NCBI GenBank assembly: GCA_023136155.1
Contig: JAGLRT010000184.1
Coordinates: 1-11,217, forward strand
DNA length: 11,217 bases
From: Methanosarcinales archaeon
GTDB taxonomy: Archaea; Halobacteriota; Methanosarcinia; Methanosarcinales; Methanocomedenaceae
Direction: 5' to 3'
Position numbers and translations under genes: made by a program. The notes under the pieces are model-generated. The model saw only the letters and a list, made by a program, of their open reading frames with translations, searched no databases and had not been told where the DNA came from. Below, piece by piece: positions 1 through 7,397 of the stretch; position 1 is the first letter of the stretch, and each line of letters starts with the position of its first letter.

Positions 1-11
1 GATTTAGCAAT

Positions 12-3000
12 CTAAACAAATACCTTTGAGATATCACCTGCCCCCTTGTAGCCGTGCTGTTTCAGCCCCTCGATCCATTTCGGGTTCAAGAGTTTTGTCC
101 TGACCACGCGCCGGACCTCATCTGCAATATCTCTTATCTCAATGCCTGACGGTTCCCTTGTATCGCCATAATAAGCCTTCACATCCCTACCGGATATGTG
201 CCTGGCCGCAGCCGTGATGCCACCATGTGTTCCGAAATAGCAGGGGCAGCCGAACAGGTCATACTCATCGGTCACAACCTTGTTGAAGGTTGCATCCACG
301 GTTTTCAGACTGGATGCAAGCTGCTGGTGCGCCTCCTTGCCATTCACGTCCTTCCCGTAGGCATAACCGTTCCAGTACAGGAAGATATCGGCAAGGTCTT
401 TCTCCTCCTTCCATGCACTGGCATATACTGCAAGCTGCACACCCGAAGAATATGTGCCGGGTTTGCTTGCAAATATCCTCAATGTTGCATCCCGCCAATC
501 ACTGCCGTTTTCAACCATACTGAGCGAATGTTTGCGGGGGTAGTTCATCTCAGCGGGTTCGTCAAGAGATGCCACTGCCTGTATCGCTTCATCGATAAGT
601 TCAATGCAATTGGGGAAGTTATCCCGCGTTATACCCGATACCCTGACGGTAACATCGATCCTCGGCCTGCCAAGCCTTTCTAAGGGGACCACCTCAAAGC
701 CCTTGACCCGGCCGTTACCCTGCCAGACAGGTTCAACACCAAGCAGGTTCATAATCTGCGCCATTCCCTCACCATCAGCCCACATGATATCGCTTGACAT
801 CCAGTAGAATGCCAAATTTTCAGGAATCCGCCCTTCCTCATCCACATGTTTGTCAATCACTGCCTGTGCAAGTTTTTCTCCCACACGCCATGCAGCTTTG
901 GTGGGCACCCGCTGCGGATCAAGTGAATAGAAATTCCTGCCTGTGGGAAGCACGTCAGCCCTGCCACGTGTAATCAAGCCCGAAGGACCGGCAGGGATGT
1001 AACCGCCATCAAAACCATGTAGTAGCGCGTCTATTTCTTTTGATTCACTGATGCTAATGTCAATGTCCCTGATGCGCTCGCTGACCAGTGCAAGTTGCTC
1101 CATCTCCTGTTCTGCACTGTCGTTTGTAAGGCATTTCCTGATGAAATCCTTCGAAAGTTCGTCTATTTCTTCAAGTATCCTGCCATTTTGTGAAACCTCT
1201 CCCTGATTGGCAATGAGTTCACCAAGGTCAAGGCCCATAAGTCCTGCCATAATCCGCCGAAGCGATACAGCGTTCTCATCACCATCGTCATAGCGCAGTA
1301 TGGAGTATATAAAATCAACACGTTTCTCACCTTCCGGCAGTTCACCAAAGATATGCATCCCGCTCTGGATATGGGTATTGCGTATCCTGCCAAGTGCCTC
1401 ATGTGCCTTTGTGACAACATCTGAAAATTGCATGTCACAGGACATTCCTATCTCACGGCCAAGATTTGATCTTTCAATCTCCTCAAGGATTAAGTGCTCA
1501 AGCGCATGGGCACGCCCATGGTCATATTTTGCCTGTTCATACTCACCAAGGAGCCGGTCAAGTTCCTCAAGTTCATCATATAGTCCGCTGCCGGACATGA
1601 CGGTCTGCATATGGTTGACCAAGGTTGCGAGACTGCGCCGCTTGGCAATGGTCCCTTCCGGCGGGTTGTCGGCATTGTAAATATAAAGATGCGGAATAGT
1701 GCCAATAGCGATATCAGGATAACAGTCACCTGACAGGCCCACACCCTTGCCAGGCAAGAACTCAAGATTGCCATGGGTCCCCACATGCACCAGCACATCA
1801 GCCCCGAAAGTGTCCTCAAGATAGCGGTAGACTGCCAGGTACTGGTGTGTAGGCGGTATATCAGGGTCATGCAGTATCTTGCACACCTCACCGTCGCATC
1901 TTGTACCCGCACATCCGCGCTTTGGCTGTACACACACCACAGCATTGCCAAAAACCACACCCGGAACAATGATCTTATTCCCATACAGCATGGCTGCAGG
2001 CACACCGTTGACCTCCTCGCCAGGTGGGTTGCCCCATGCCTCGATCATTCTCGTCCGGACCTTAGGACTCAGTGTATTGAAAAACTTCTCATAATCTTCC
2101 TTTTCCACCAGTGCGATGGCGCCGCCGTTTTTAACGATCTCCCCGGCAGTTGTCCACCGAAACTCTGATAGGGCCTTGCGCTTCATGATGGTGTCTATGA
2201 GTTCTTTCCCATCAGCAGGCGGGTCTATCCGGTAGCCATCATCTTGCATCCTGTTCAGTATCCGTGCCACGCTTTCAAGGGAATCAAGGTGAGCTGCACC
2301 ACCAACAGTTGCCTCTGCACCGGCACAGGGGTTATTGTGCAGGATTAAGGCCACTCTGCGCTCGGAAACCGGCTTGTTCCGAAGACGCATCCATTTTGCG
2401 ACCCTTGATACAAGTTTGACACACCGTTCCGTTATGGGCAAGCGCTCCACATAGTTGTCCTGCATCCGGCCGGCACCGATAATAATGGGTTCGATAACGC
2501 CTTCAAACTCTGGCATTGCCACACTCCAGCCAATATCATTACTGAGACCGTTCGATTCATGCCATCTGTCGATTGTCGTATAAGATGAGATTACAGGCTG
2601 GAATACCGGCACATCAAGTCCTGATAGCAGCTCAACACCGGATCTGGCATTAGACACATCCTGTATATTGTTTGCCTTACTTGTGATAAAGAAAGGTGAG
2701 AGTTTCACAAGTGCATCAATAACGGGTTTTCCGTCCCTTATGAAGTACTCGCCTATGACCTCGTTCATTCCTCTGGAACCCAGTTCCGTATCCTTTATAG
2801 AATATGAAAAGACAGGGATAACACTCAGGTTTTGTTTTTCAAACTCTCTTATCAGGATATTTTCGATATCAAGGGTATTGTTCACCCAGGATGCCCTGGA
2901 AAAGAGAATACCGACCGTCCTGTTGCCTGCAGGTTGCAGCCATTTGAGGTATTCATCTATATTTTTGAACTGGTATGGCGCATCAGGGTGGTACAGTCCT

Positions 3001-3425
3001 TCCCATGCTACTTTTACCGGTGGCTCGACTGCAAGGTCATATCCCAGCACCTCTTTTCCAATATACCGCAAAAGGTTGGCAAAATTCACCTCACCGTTAT
3101 AGGTGATATAGGAATAACAGGTGGCTATTATCCCTGGCTTTACTGTTGAAAGTTCCCAATGGGATGGAACATGTCCGAGACAGACCACAGGGATCCTGCC
3201 ATCCAGTTCTTCAATCGATGTGTCCAGTTCTTCCCAGAGAATGTTGTCTGTATGATAGAGAAGGATCACATCCGCCTCATCAAAAGACTTAAGGACCTCG
3301 CCTATCTTTTCGGGTTCGTCTTCAAGTGTTCTTGTAGAATATGCTGTCAGTTCAAACCCGAGTTTCTCACTTGCTTTTTCCAGCATTGGGATATACGAGT
3401 TCCACATTATGGATACTATTTTCAT
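12..3425 (-). CDS. cobN: CobN/ChlH-family large chelatase subunit (cobaltochelatase CobN-like), C-terminus short
   Basis: This 1137-aa cytosolic protein (no signal peptide or membrane segment) is the large, tetrapyrrole-binding catalytic subunit of an ATP-dependent metal chelatase of the CobN/ChlH superfamily. Family signatures in order: VGGAAHLDS (374-382); QPKRG (500-504 region) running into a Cys cluster Cys504, Cys510, Cys515; LHDPDIPP (518-525); VGTHGNLEFLPGKGVGLS (548-565), the most conserved block, with His551 and Glu555; EGTIAKRR (590-597); GLLGVEPVW-like block near 894-901; LGRPRIDVTVRVSG (918-931); NPKWIEGLKQHGYKGAG (1114-1130). It needs an AAA+/VWA partner, supplied by the gene at 9116-11134. 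It is last in the leftward unit, 10 nt after the propeller gene. Metal (Co, Ni, Mg or other) cannot be read from sequence. The protein ends at TAG right after GAGDISKVFV, whereas Pseudomonas-type CobN continues for roughly 75 residues or more, so truncation, frameshift or amber readthrough is possible. The family call is firm; cobalt specificity is not. Confidence 0.93.
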   Translation of the reverse strand: MKIVSIMWNSYIPMLEKASEKLGFELTAYSTRTLEDEPEKIGEVLKSFDEADVILLYHTDNILWEELDTSIEELDGRIPVVCLGHVPSHWELSTVKPGIIATCYSYITYNGEVNFANLLRYIGKEVLGYDLAVEPPVKVAWEGLYHPDAPYQFKNIDEYLKWLQPAGNRTVGILFSRASWVNNTLDIENILIREFEKQNLSVIPVFSYSIKDTELGSRGMNEVIGEYFIRDGKPVIDALVKLSPFFITSKANNIQDVSNARSGVELLSGLDVPVFQPVISSYTTIDRWHESNGLSNDIGWSVAMPEFEGVIEPIIIGAGRMQDNYVERLPITERCVKLVSRVAKWMRLRNKPVSERRVALILHNNPCAGAEATVGGAAHLDSLESVARILNRMQDDGYRIDPPADGKELIDTIMKRKALSEFRWTTAGEIVKNGGAIALVEKEDYEKFFNTLSPKVRTRMIEAWGNPPGEEVNGVPAAMLYGNKIIVPGVVFGNAVVCVQPKRGCAGTRCDGEVCKILHDPDIPPTHQYLAVYRYLEDTFGADVLVHVGTHGNLEFLPGKGVGLSGDCYPDIAIGTIPHLYIYNADNPPEGTIAKRRSLATLVNHMQTVMSGSGLYDELEELDRLLGEYEQAKYDHGRAHALEHLILEEIERSNLGREIGMSCDMQFSDVVTKAHEALGRIRNTHIQSGMHIFGELPEGEKRVDFIYSILRYDDGDENAVSLRRIMAGLMGLDLGELIANQGEVSQNGRILEEIDELSKDFIRKCLTNDSAEQEMEQLALVSERIRDIDISISESKEIDALLHGFDGGYIPAGPSGLITRGRADVLPTGRNFYSLDPQRVPTKAAWRVGEKLAQAVIDKHVDEEGRIPENLAFYWMSSDIMWADGEGMAQIMNLLGVEPVWQGNGRVKGFEVVPLERLGRPRIDVTVRVSGITRDNFPNCIELIDEAIQAVASLDEPAEMNYPRKHSLSMVENGSDWRDATLRIFASKPGTYSSGVQLAVYASAWKEEKDLADIFLYWNGYAYGKDVNGKEAHQQLASSLKTVDATFNKVVTDEYDLFGCPCYFGTHGGITAAARHISGRDVKAYYGDTREPSGIEIRDIADEVRRVVRTKLLNPKWIEGLKQHGYKGAGDISKVFV

Positions 3426-3430
3426 ATCTT

Positions 3431-3437
3431 CGCCCCT
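3431..3437 (-). promoter_or_regulatory. Ribosome binding site of cobN, overlapping upstream stop
   Basis: On the minus strand AGGGGCG lies 5 nt before the cobN ATG and overlaps the TAG stop of the propeller gene. This supports the start at 3425 and suggests translational coupling. Confidence 0.55.
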
Positions 3438-5139
3438 AACGTAGGATGTGAACTCTGTAGTCTCCGATCACGCTGCCGTCTTCCAGTCTTGCAGGTGCTT
3501 CAAATGCTGCAATATACCTTCCATCCGGGGAGACATCAGATGCTATGGTAATGCCTTCTGTCCGGTATACATTCGTAAGTTTTGAGGTAGCACCCCCACT
3601 TTGTGACAGGTCAAACACATAGACTCCGTGCACGTCAATATTGTTCGTTACCAGATTCTGGGATATCGGGGCTGCAAGATAGTGGTCACCTATGCCGAGT
3701 TCCCCTGCATAGCCTTCAACCCTCCACTTCCAGAGCAGGTTGCCTTCAAGGTCATAGGCATACAGGCTATTCCCGCCAGGATGTTCGATCGGCGGCTGCT
3801 CGCCCTTTGCTCTGGAGAAGGTATTGCCTGTGGAGAATATCACAGTATCATCGATATTGTACGCATAATTTGCAGAACCATAGATCGGAATGCTGCTAAC
3901 CATCATTGGCGTGGATATGTCTCTTTGCCACATAGGCTCTGCTTCCCCGGTGCTGAGTATATCGGAATTGTTGAACAAAAAGCCTCTTCCGTCACTTGCA
4001 AGCGCGGTCACGTATTTCCCGTCTGGTGTGATAGTTGTGCCATACCACAGGGCTACGCTATTGAAATACGGCTCAAGCGGTAGAATTCTATAGCTCCATA
4101 ATTCTTCCCCTGTCTCACCATTTAATACATGAACAGTCTCATCTTTCCAGTTTTCAACCGGACCAAAACCTGATGTGCCAAACACCACATATTTTCCATC
4201 AGGTGTTGCATCTACCCATGTCAGTCCGGCATCCATTATCCCGGATTCGGGGAATTTCCAGCGAATGTTACCCTCTGGATCAAAGGCATATAGTCGTGTA
4301 CTGTACTGATAGGTGCCCCCTATATACCCTCCAGACCTTCTGCCTGTCGCATACATATTGCCATCAGAGTCAAACGCCATTTTTCTGGCATATGGCATGT
4401 ATTTCAAATCTGACCCAAATTCATCAGCAGTCCTGAATTTCCATTGCTCTGTACCATCAAGGTCAAAACAATAGATAAAACCGTCCATACTCTCCTCTGT
4501 AACATAAAGAGACATACTATCTGGTGAGAAATCCATACTAATTATGTGCCCTTCAGAAATCTTCTTCTCAAAGACCCCGTCTCCTGTAGTAAGATCAATA
4601 ATCCGCAGATTACCTTCGTGAGTCCCGATCGCAAGGTATCTGCTGTCAGGTGAGAATCTCAAAATACCTTCTACGTTATTTGTGGTCTTAATGATCTCTC
4701 CTGGCTCCACATCTTCAAGTTCGATCGTGTCTACCTTTACGAGTGCAGGTTTGGCAGGTGCATATACATCAGACGTGCTTACCGCACCGCTGTCTGTTAC
4801 TACTTCGAATTTGTATCTGGCATTCGAATCCCAGTCAAGGTCCGCAAAGACTTCCTTTACACGAGTTTCCACATTTTGCGAGATCAACTGTTTCCTGTCA
4901 TTATAGATATTAATGGCAGATATTGCTTCATCTGAACCCAGGGTTATATGTGCACCTGTTCGCATGAAACTTATCGAGTCAATAGGCACACCTGCCATTG
5001 GTTGTGTTTCGGTACTCTCTGGCATTGGAGTCGCTGGTGCCTGTGTGTTAACTGTCTCTGTTTCTTCGCCAATACAGCCAACAAGCATTGAAAATGCAAG
5101 TACACTGATTATAATAAGACTAATATTTTTCAAATTCAT
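3436..5139 (-). CDS. Exported beta-propeller lipoprotein (PQQ/WD40-like repeats) with N-terminal Ig-like domain
   Basis: A 567-aa predicted lipoprotein. The signal peptide is residues 1-21 with a canonical lipobox LVGC, Cys22 being the lipid-modified residue. A Thr/Pro/Glu-rich linker (28-50) follows, then a segment of about 52-145 that reads as a beta-rich Ig/Fn3-like domain (inference), then a propeller from about 155 to 567. Blade repeats are visible as FSPDSRYLAIG (162-172), FSPDSMSLYV (204-213), TPDGKYVVFG (312-321), TPDGKYVTAL (371-380), LYAYDLEGNLLWKW (459-472) and SPDGRYIAAF (537-546). The aromatic-rich LEGNLLWKW type is typical of PQQ-like blades. The protein is clearly paralogous to its upstream neighbour (shared DISTP, HPxGNSL, HGVY, SKL and final ILR/LLR ends). 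No catalytic residues are recognisable; a binding or scaffold role outside the membrane is inferred. The gene lies 4 nt after that neighbour and 10 nt before cobN. The ligand is unknown. Confidence 0.85.
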   Translation of the reverse strand: MNLKNISLIIISVLAFSMLVGCIGEETETVNTQAPATPMPESTETQPMAGVPIDSISFMRTGAHITLGSDEAISAINIYNDRKQLISQNVETRVKEVFADLDWDSNARYKFEVVTDSGAVSTSDVYAPAKPALVKVDTIELEDVEPGEIIKTTNNVEGILRFSPDSRYLAIGTHEGNLRIIDLTTGDGVFEKKISEGHIISMDFSPDSMSLYVTEESMDGFIYCFDLDGTEQWKFRTADEFGSDLKYMPYARKMAFDSDGNMYATGRRSGGYIGGTYQYSTRLYAFDPEGNIRWKFPESGIMDAGLTWVDATPDGKYVVFGTSGFGPVENWKDETVHVLNGETGEELWSYRILPLEPYFNSVALWYGTTITPDGKYVTALASDGRGFLFNNSDILSTGEAEPMWQRDISTPMMVSSIPIYGSANYAYNIDDTVIFSTGNTFSRAKGEQPPIEHPGGNSLYAYDLEGNLLWKWRVEGYAGELGIGDHYLAAPISQNLVTNNIDVHGVYVFDLSQSGGATSKLTNVYRTEGITIASDVSPDGRYIAAFEAPARLEDGSVIGDYRVHILR

Positions 5140-5143
5140 ATTT

Positions 5144-5150
5144 TCACCTC
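5144..5150 (-). promoter_or_regulatory. Ribosome binding site overlapping the stop of the upstream propeller gene
   Basis: The minus strand reads GAGGTGA, then AAAT, then ATG at 5139. The TGA inside this site is the stop codon of the 5144-6643 gene, so the two propeller genes are likely translationally coupled. It strongly supports the start at 5139. Confidence 0.75.
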
Positions 5151-6643
5151 AATAATATCAACCTGTGTTCTCCGACCACGTCCCCACCTGCCAGTTTCAC
5201 CGGCACTTCAATAGCTGCTGTGTATCCGTCAGATGAAATGTCCGAAGCCGCAACTATGCCATCCGTATTGAATATCCATGATAATTTGGAGTAGGCACTT
5301 CCTGTTTTCTGGCATTCGAAAATATACACTCCATGGGCGTATGTGTTTCCGGTGACAATATTTTTGCCAACAGGCAGTGTAAAGTACTGTTCATCCTGTG
5401 TGAATGAGATGCCCTTGCTGTGACCTTCAATATTGTATTTCCATGAAAGGTTCCCTTCAAGGTCATATGCCATCAGGGAGTTTCCATACGGATGTTCCAT
5501 TGGCACATCATCCGGATAGAATGCCGGGAAGGTAGGGCCTGTGATATAGAAGAGTTCATCTCCTGCAATAGTTGCACTGTCCCCGTAGGCATAGATGGCA
5601 CTTCCCCCTACTTCCTGCGGTGTAGAGATATCTTGTTGCCACTCATAGTCACCTGTACGAATGATGTTCGAGTCATTGAACAGGTAAGCCCGCCCATCGG
5701 CAGTAAGAGCTGTTATCAGACTCCCATCGTCTGATATCGCCAGACTGTGCCAGATTGCAGCAGATGTGAAATAAGGTTTAAGCGGTTCAATCTCATATTT
5801 CCAGCGCAACTTTCCATTTTCGTCCACAGAGTGAATGACTGCATTTACACCGAGCGAGTTTGTCCAGTCGCTTGCTGCAAAGACTAGATTGCTCCCGTCA
5901 CTGCTCGAATCAATCCAGTTTATACTTCGGTCGTTAATTCCTGATGCAGGGAATTTCCATACCAAGGTTCCATCCGGCTTGAACCTGTAAACGCTGGATG
6001 CATGCACGTATGTTTCATCCTTCCAATACCTGCTTGCTACAGCATATATGAAATCGTTTGTAGCAATTATCCTGTAGACGGCAGGCTGGTACTTTTCAGT
6101 TTCATGGGTATTGAGATCATTTGCGGTCCTGTACCTGTTTACTTCCTCCCCGGTCCTGGCAGCTAATGAGTACAAGTAACCATCCTGACTTTTTTCGCCC
6201 ACCAGCAGATATGTACCATCTTGTGAAAATGTGAGGTCATAGGCAGTTCCTGAAATTGTTTTTTCCCATAGCATATCCCCGCTTGGTACATCAATAGCCC
6301 TTACTGCGCCATTGTCCAAACTCACTGCTACGATCTTAGCATCAGGTGAGAACTTTACGCATTCCTTCACGCCTGTCCAACCCTGTGAGATATTTTCCGG
6401 TTTCACGTCCCCAAGTTTGTGCTCCCAGACCACATACGGAGACTGGGCGTCATTGTCACCAGATACAACTGTGTGCATCCCCTCATCAGATTCTATGTTT
6501 ATTTCATCTGGCTGTTCATTATCGATCAGCGGATCGGTGTCAGCAGTGTTGAGAGGATCATTGCTCTCGCTTTGAGCTATACATTCTGAAAATAGCACCG
6601 CGGCCAATAATAGGATTAGCATTCCAACTTTTATTTTTTGCAT
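5144..6643 (-). CDS. Exported beta-propeller protein (PQQ/WD40-like), paralogue of the next gene
   Basis: This 499-aa protein has a hydrophobic signal sequence (residues about 5-19, VGMLILLLAAVLFS). Cys21 sits at a lipobox-like position, but the preceding residue is Glu (FSEC), which is not canonical. Cleavage after Ala23 (CIA/Q) by signal peptidase I is an alternative. Residues 24-70 are an Asp/Glu/Ser-rich linker. The propeller follows, with blade motifs FSPDAKIVAVS (98-108), FSQDGTYLLVG (139-149), FKPDGTLVWKFP (221-232), ISDDGSLITAL (303-313), MAYDLEGNLSWKY (391-403) and SSDGYTAAIEV (470-480). It aligns along nearly its whole length with the downstream 567-aa protein but lacks that protein's Ig-like N-terminal domain, so this pair looks like a tandem duplication followed by divergence. 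Acidic linkers and an extracytoplasmic location fit a surface protein. No enzyme motif is visible and the ligand is unknown. Confidence 0.85.
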   Translation of the reverse strand: MQKIKVGMLILLLAAVLFSECIAQSESNDPLNTADTDPLIDNEQPDEINIESDEGMHTVVSGDNDAQSPYVVWEHKLGDVKPENISQGWTGVKECVKFSPDAKIVAVSLDNGAVRAIDVPSGDMLWEKTISGTAYDLTFSQDGTYLLVGEKSQDGYLYSLAARTGEEVNRYRTANDLNTHETEKYQPAVYRIIATNDFIYAVASRYWKDETYVHASSVYRFKPDGTLVWKFPASGINDRSINWIDSSSDGSNLVFAASDWTNSLGVNAVIHSVDENGKLRWKYEIEPLKPYFTSAAIWHSLAISDDGSLITALTADGRAYLFNDSNIIRTGDYEWQQDISTPQEVGGSAIYAYGDSATIAGDELFYITGPTFPAFYPDDVPMEHPYGNSLMAYDLEGNLSWKYNIEGHSKGISFTQDEQYFTLPVGKNIVTGNTYAHGVYIFECQKTGSAYSKLSWIFNTDGIVAASDISSDGYTAAIEVPVKLAGGDVVGEHRLILLR

Positions 6644-6647
6644 TTTA

Positions 6648-6652
6648 CCACC
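6648..6652 (-). promoter_or_regulatory. Ribosome binding site of the 499-aa propeller gene
   Basis: GGTGG on the minus strand, 4 nt before the ATG at 6643 and just after the TAA of the upstream gene. It supports this start and cotranscription. Confidence 0.6.
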
Positions 6653-6655
6653 ATT

Positions 6656-7246
6656 TTATCTATATATCATAATATTCGAGATACTTAGCCGGTTTCGCCG
6701 TTCGGGATCTTCATCTGACATACCCACAGTTATCCGGATGATCTCAATATCATCAAAGGAACCGCAGTACTTTGCGTAATCCTCCCTGACATCTCTTTGC
6801 ACCACACCCAACCGAACCCCTGAGATCATAATGGACGGTGAAAACCGCATCCTGCCCTCTTCATCCCGGTAATGCTCTCCATCTGATTTCGGGTTCATGC
6901 TACCGTCTGCCACATAGTAGATGGATTTGTGATTGCTGAATGTGAGCTTTAACCAGAATTGAAAACCTCCAAGGTCTTCTCCTGCCCACTGCCATGAGAT
7001 CTTTGCAGGCGGCAGACTGACATTTTTGTTCCACTCCCCTCCACCTGTGTAGCTCGGGCCGGATGTATCCAGATAGAGTGAGCTGTCTGAGCATCTTAGT
7101 GAGCTGCTGCCACTCATACTGTAGTCGTTTCCAAAATCTTCCTGATACAGCACCCGGTTAGCGTGTGTGTTGCCCATGACCATCATCATAATGCCGCATA
7201 TAACAATCACGAGGGCAGCGACCAGAGCGAACTTATTAGATGTCAT
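6656..7246 (-). CDS. Membrane-anchored or secreted protein of unknown function
   Basis: I do not recognise this family. With the ATG at 7246 it is 196 aa: a short n-region with Lys5, then a hydrophobic stretch (6-24, FALVAALVIVICGIMMMVM) that is a signal anchor or a signal peptide with possible cleavage after THA (27-29). The outer part (30-196) is rich in aromatics and alternating hydrophobics (WNKNVSLPP 72-80, ISWQWAG 83-89, FQFWLKLTF 95-103, SIMISGVRLGVV 138-149, IEIIRITVG 167-175) and ends NIMIYR, a pattern suggesting a beta-sandwich/jelly-roll fold (inference). There is one N-glycosylation sequon (Asn75-Val-Ser) and two cysteines (52, 161) that could form a disulfide. A longer in-frame start at 7396 exists but would run through the dyad and promoter region and would place AT-rich non-coding sequence in the protein, so I reject it. 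It is first in the leftward unit. No good ribosome site precedes the chosen ATG. Confidence 0.7.
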   Translation of the reverse strand: MTSNKFALVAALVIVICGIMMMVMGNTHANRVLYQEDFGNDYSMSGSSSLRCSDSSLYLDTSGPSYTGGGEWNKNVSLPPAKISWQWAGEDLGGFQFWLKLTFSNHKSIYYVADGSMNPKSDGEHYRDEEGRMRFSPSIMISGVRLGVVQRDVREDYAKYCGSFDDIEIIRITVGMSDEDPERRNRLSISNIMIYR

Positions 7247-7325
7247 CAAAGTGCCTAATGCAGAAGGTGTTAATAAGTTTTCCTCCAAAAGTATTACTTT
7301 AAAAATACATATAGTAATTATCGTA

Positions 7326-7337
7326 ATATTAAATAAG
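7326..7337 (-). promoter_or_regulatory. Predicted TATA-box region of the leftward unit
   Basis: This is the mirror copy of the rightward element (TTATTTAATAT on the minus strand). It predicts a transcript start near 7300-7305 and a leader of roughly 55 nt before the ATG at 7246. Confidence 0.4.
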
Positions 7338-7354
7338 TATATCAATTCAAAAGT

Positions 7355-7366
7355 CTTATTTAATAT
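7355..7366 (+). promoter_or_regulatory. Predicted TATA-box region of the rightward unit
   Basis: TTATTTAATAT on the plus strand resembles an archaeal TATA box. The usual distance of about 25 nt puts the transcript start near 7385-7390, leaving a very short leader before the ATG at 7398. That agrees with the lack of a ribosome site there. Confidence 0.45.
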
Positions 7367-7397
7367 TATGTTTTTATTGAAACGTATGTCTAACATT

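Larger units (their letters stand above)
7324..7368. repeat. Perfect 14-bp inverted repeat (candidate operator / mirrored promoter)
   Basis: The left arm TAATATTAAATAAG (7324-7337) is the exact reverse complement of the right arm CTTATTTAATATTA (7355-7368), with a 17-nt spacer. One further outer pair (7322 C / 7370 G) matches after one mismatch. The centre is at 7346, inside the divergent intergenic region. Each arm holds the TATA-like core TTATTTAAT, oriented outward towards its own gene. The arms are seen directly; binding by a regulator or by TBP/TFB is inference. Confidence 0.85.
7247..7397. promoter_or_regulatory. AT-rich divergent control region
   Basis: This is the only sizeable non-coding gap between genes, between divergent starts at 7246 (minus) and 7398 (plus). 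It is much richer in A/T than the flanking genes. It contains the 14-bp inverted repeat at 7324-7368, TATA-like stretches on both strands, and an unused-looking GGAGGA on the minus strand (7281-7286), whose downstream 5-10 nt contain no start codon. Confidence 0.8.

Noticed and set aside
198..683. Long open frame on the plus strand opposite the cobN 3' part.
   Set aside because: The cobN frame carries unmistakable family motifs across this stretch; the opposite frame shows no domain or ribosome site and is a shadow.
7281..7286. GGAGGA on the minus strand as ribosome site for the leftward unit.
   Set aside because: No start codon lies within 5-10 nt downstream; the ATG at 7246 is about 34 nt away.
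7291..7308. GTATT-N8-AATAC inverted repeat.
   Set aside because: Arms are only 5 bp in AT-rich DNA; expected by chance and much weaker than the 14-bp dyad.
7167..7385. Longer N-terminus for the S-layer-type protein starting at 7167.
   Set aside because: It would overlap the divergent gene and include the dyad and TATA-like elements. The translated extension is low-complexity Ile/Lys/Asn from AT-rich non-coding DNA, and the real signal peptide lies downstream.
7247..7396. Longer N-terminus for the 196-aa protein starting at 7396.
   Set aside because: It crosses the dyad and intergenic region; the signal-anchor pattern begins properly at the ATG at 7246.
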